Part shown: in pieces, positions 6,576-6,643 of the stretch
Layout of the letters: each line of letters starts with the position of its first letter
How positions within the stretch are numbered: the first letter of the stretch is position 1
From: Pseudomonadota bacterium
Lineage (GTDB): Bacteria; Pseudomonadota; Alphaproteobacteria; Rhodospirillales; Magnetospirillaceae
Direction of reading: 5' to 3'
Length of the DNA stretch: 6,643 nucleotides
Assembly: GCA_023437865.1 (NCBI GenBank)
Contig: JAEZFE010000144.1
Location: forward strand, 1-6,643
Program-made: the position numbers and the translations under genes
Notes under the pieces: generated by a model
Told to the model about the DNA's origin: nothing
The model's input: only the letters and a program-made list of their open reading frames with translations
Databases searched by the model: none

Positions 6576-6643
6576 ATGGTCCGAGGATTCCTTGTTTTGG
6601 TGGCGTTCAACCTGCTCGGTGAAGTGCTGGTGTCGTTGACGCA
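6576..6643 (+). CDS. CidA/LrgA family holin-like membrane protein, N-terminal fragment
   Basis: Partial gene cut by the window end; 22 codons are visible. The peptide starts MVRGFLVLVAFNLLGEVLV, which fits the CidA/LrgA N-terminal pattern of a short basic start, a hydrophobic helix and the conserved L-L-G-E-x-L-V (relatives typically read like LRGLLILLLFQLLGELLV). CidA/LrgA proteins are small (about 115-140 residues) inner-membrane proteins with four predicted helices, linked to murein hydrolase export, programmed lysis or metabolite export, usually next to a CidB/LrgB partner gene. GGAG at 6563-6566 lies nine bases before the ATG, and an in-frame TGA at 6546-6548 rules out a start far upstream. 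It appears to be a separate transcription unit from the preceding operon. Identification rests on a short stretch and should be read as probable. Confidence 0.6.
   Translation, partial: MVRGFLVLVAFNLLGEVLVSLT

Noticed and set aside
6500..6622. A 40-codon + strand open frame starting at ATG 6500.
   Set aside because: It lacks a ribosome binding site, overlaps the CidA-like start in another frame and its peptide shows no recognisable pattern.

Overview
The window is a GC-rich, tightly packed, single-strand gene cluster. Coding style (strong G/C at third codon positions, AGGAG-type ribosome binding sites, start/stop overlaps) and protein relatedness by eye suggest an alphaproteobacterium, possibly of the Rhodospirillaceae/Magnetospirillum type. 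That placement is inference; no rRNA or other marker gene is present.

Layout, all on the + strand: (1) 42-3308 holds four overlapping genes for a complete membrane and ATPase core of a branched-chain amino-acid-type (HAAT/Liv) ABC importer, in the order LivH permease, LivM permease, LivG ATPase, LivF ATPase. The periplasmic binding protein is not in the window, so the substrate cannot be read directly. (2) 3322-6397 holds three enzymes: an iron-dependent (group III) alcohol dehydrogenase, a small hot-dog-fold acyl-CoA thioesterase of the 4HBT family, and a GabD-type succinate semialdehyde dehydrogenase. (3) 6403-6432 is a perfect 12-bp hairpin that probably ends the operon. (4) 6433-6575 is a short non-coding gap with an AT-rich patch and an inverted repeat. 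(5) At 6576 a new gene begins and runs off the window; its first 22 codons look like a CidA/LrgA (holin-like) membrane protein.

The seven complete genes overlap by 1 or 4 bases or are separated by 8-13 bases, so they very likely form one transcript. A coherent reading, which is inference, is uptake of a small carboxylate or related compound followed by CoA-ester hydrolysis, oxidation of a terminal hydroxyl to a semialdehyde, and oxidation to a dicarboxylate. The best fit to the enzymes is 4-hydroxybutyryl-CoA -> 4-hydroxybutyrate -> succinate semialdehyde -> succinate, or the C5 equivalent ending in glutarate.

The main oddities are an LivG ATPase whose ABC signature motif is replaced (V-P-Q-G-A instead of L-S-x-G-Q), a LivM lacking the usual glycine-rich motif near its C-terminus, and an 18-bp tandem duplication that appears to have moved the start codon of the semialdehyde dehydrogenase. 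No mobile element, CRISPR array, tRNA or rRNA was seen.
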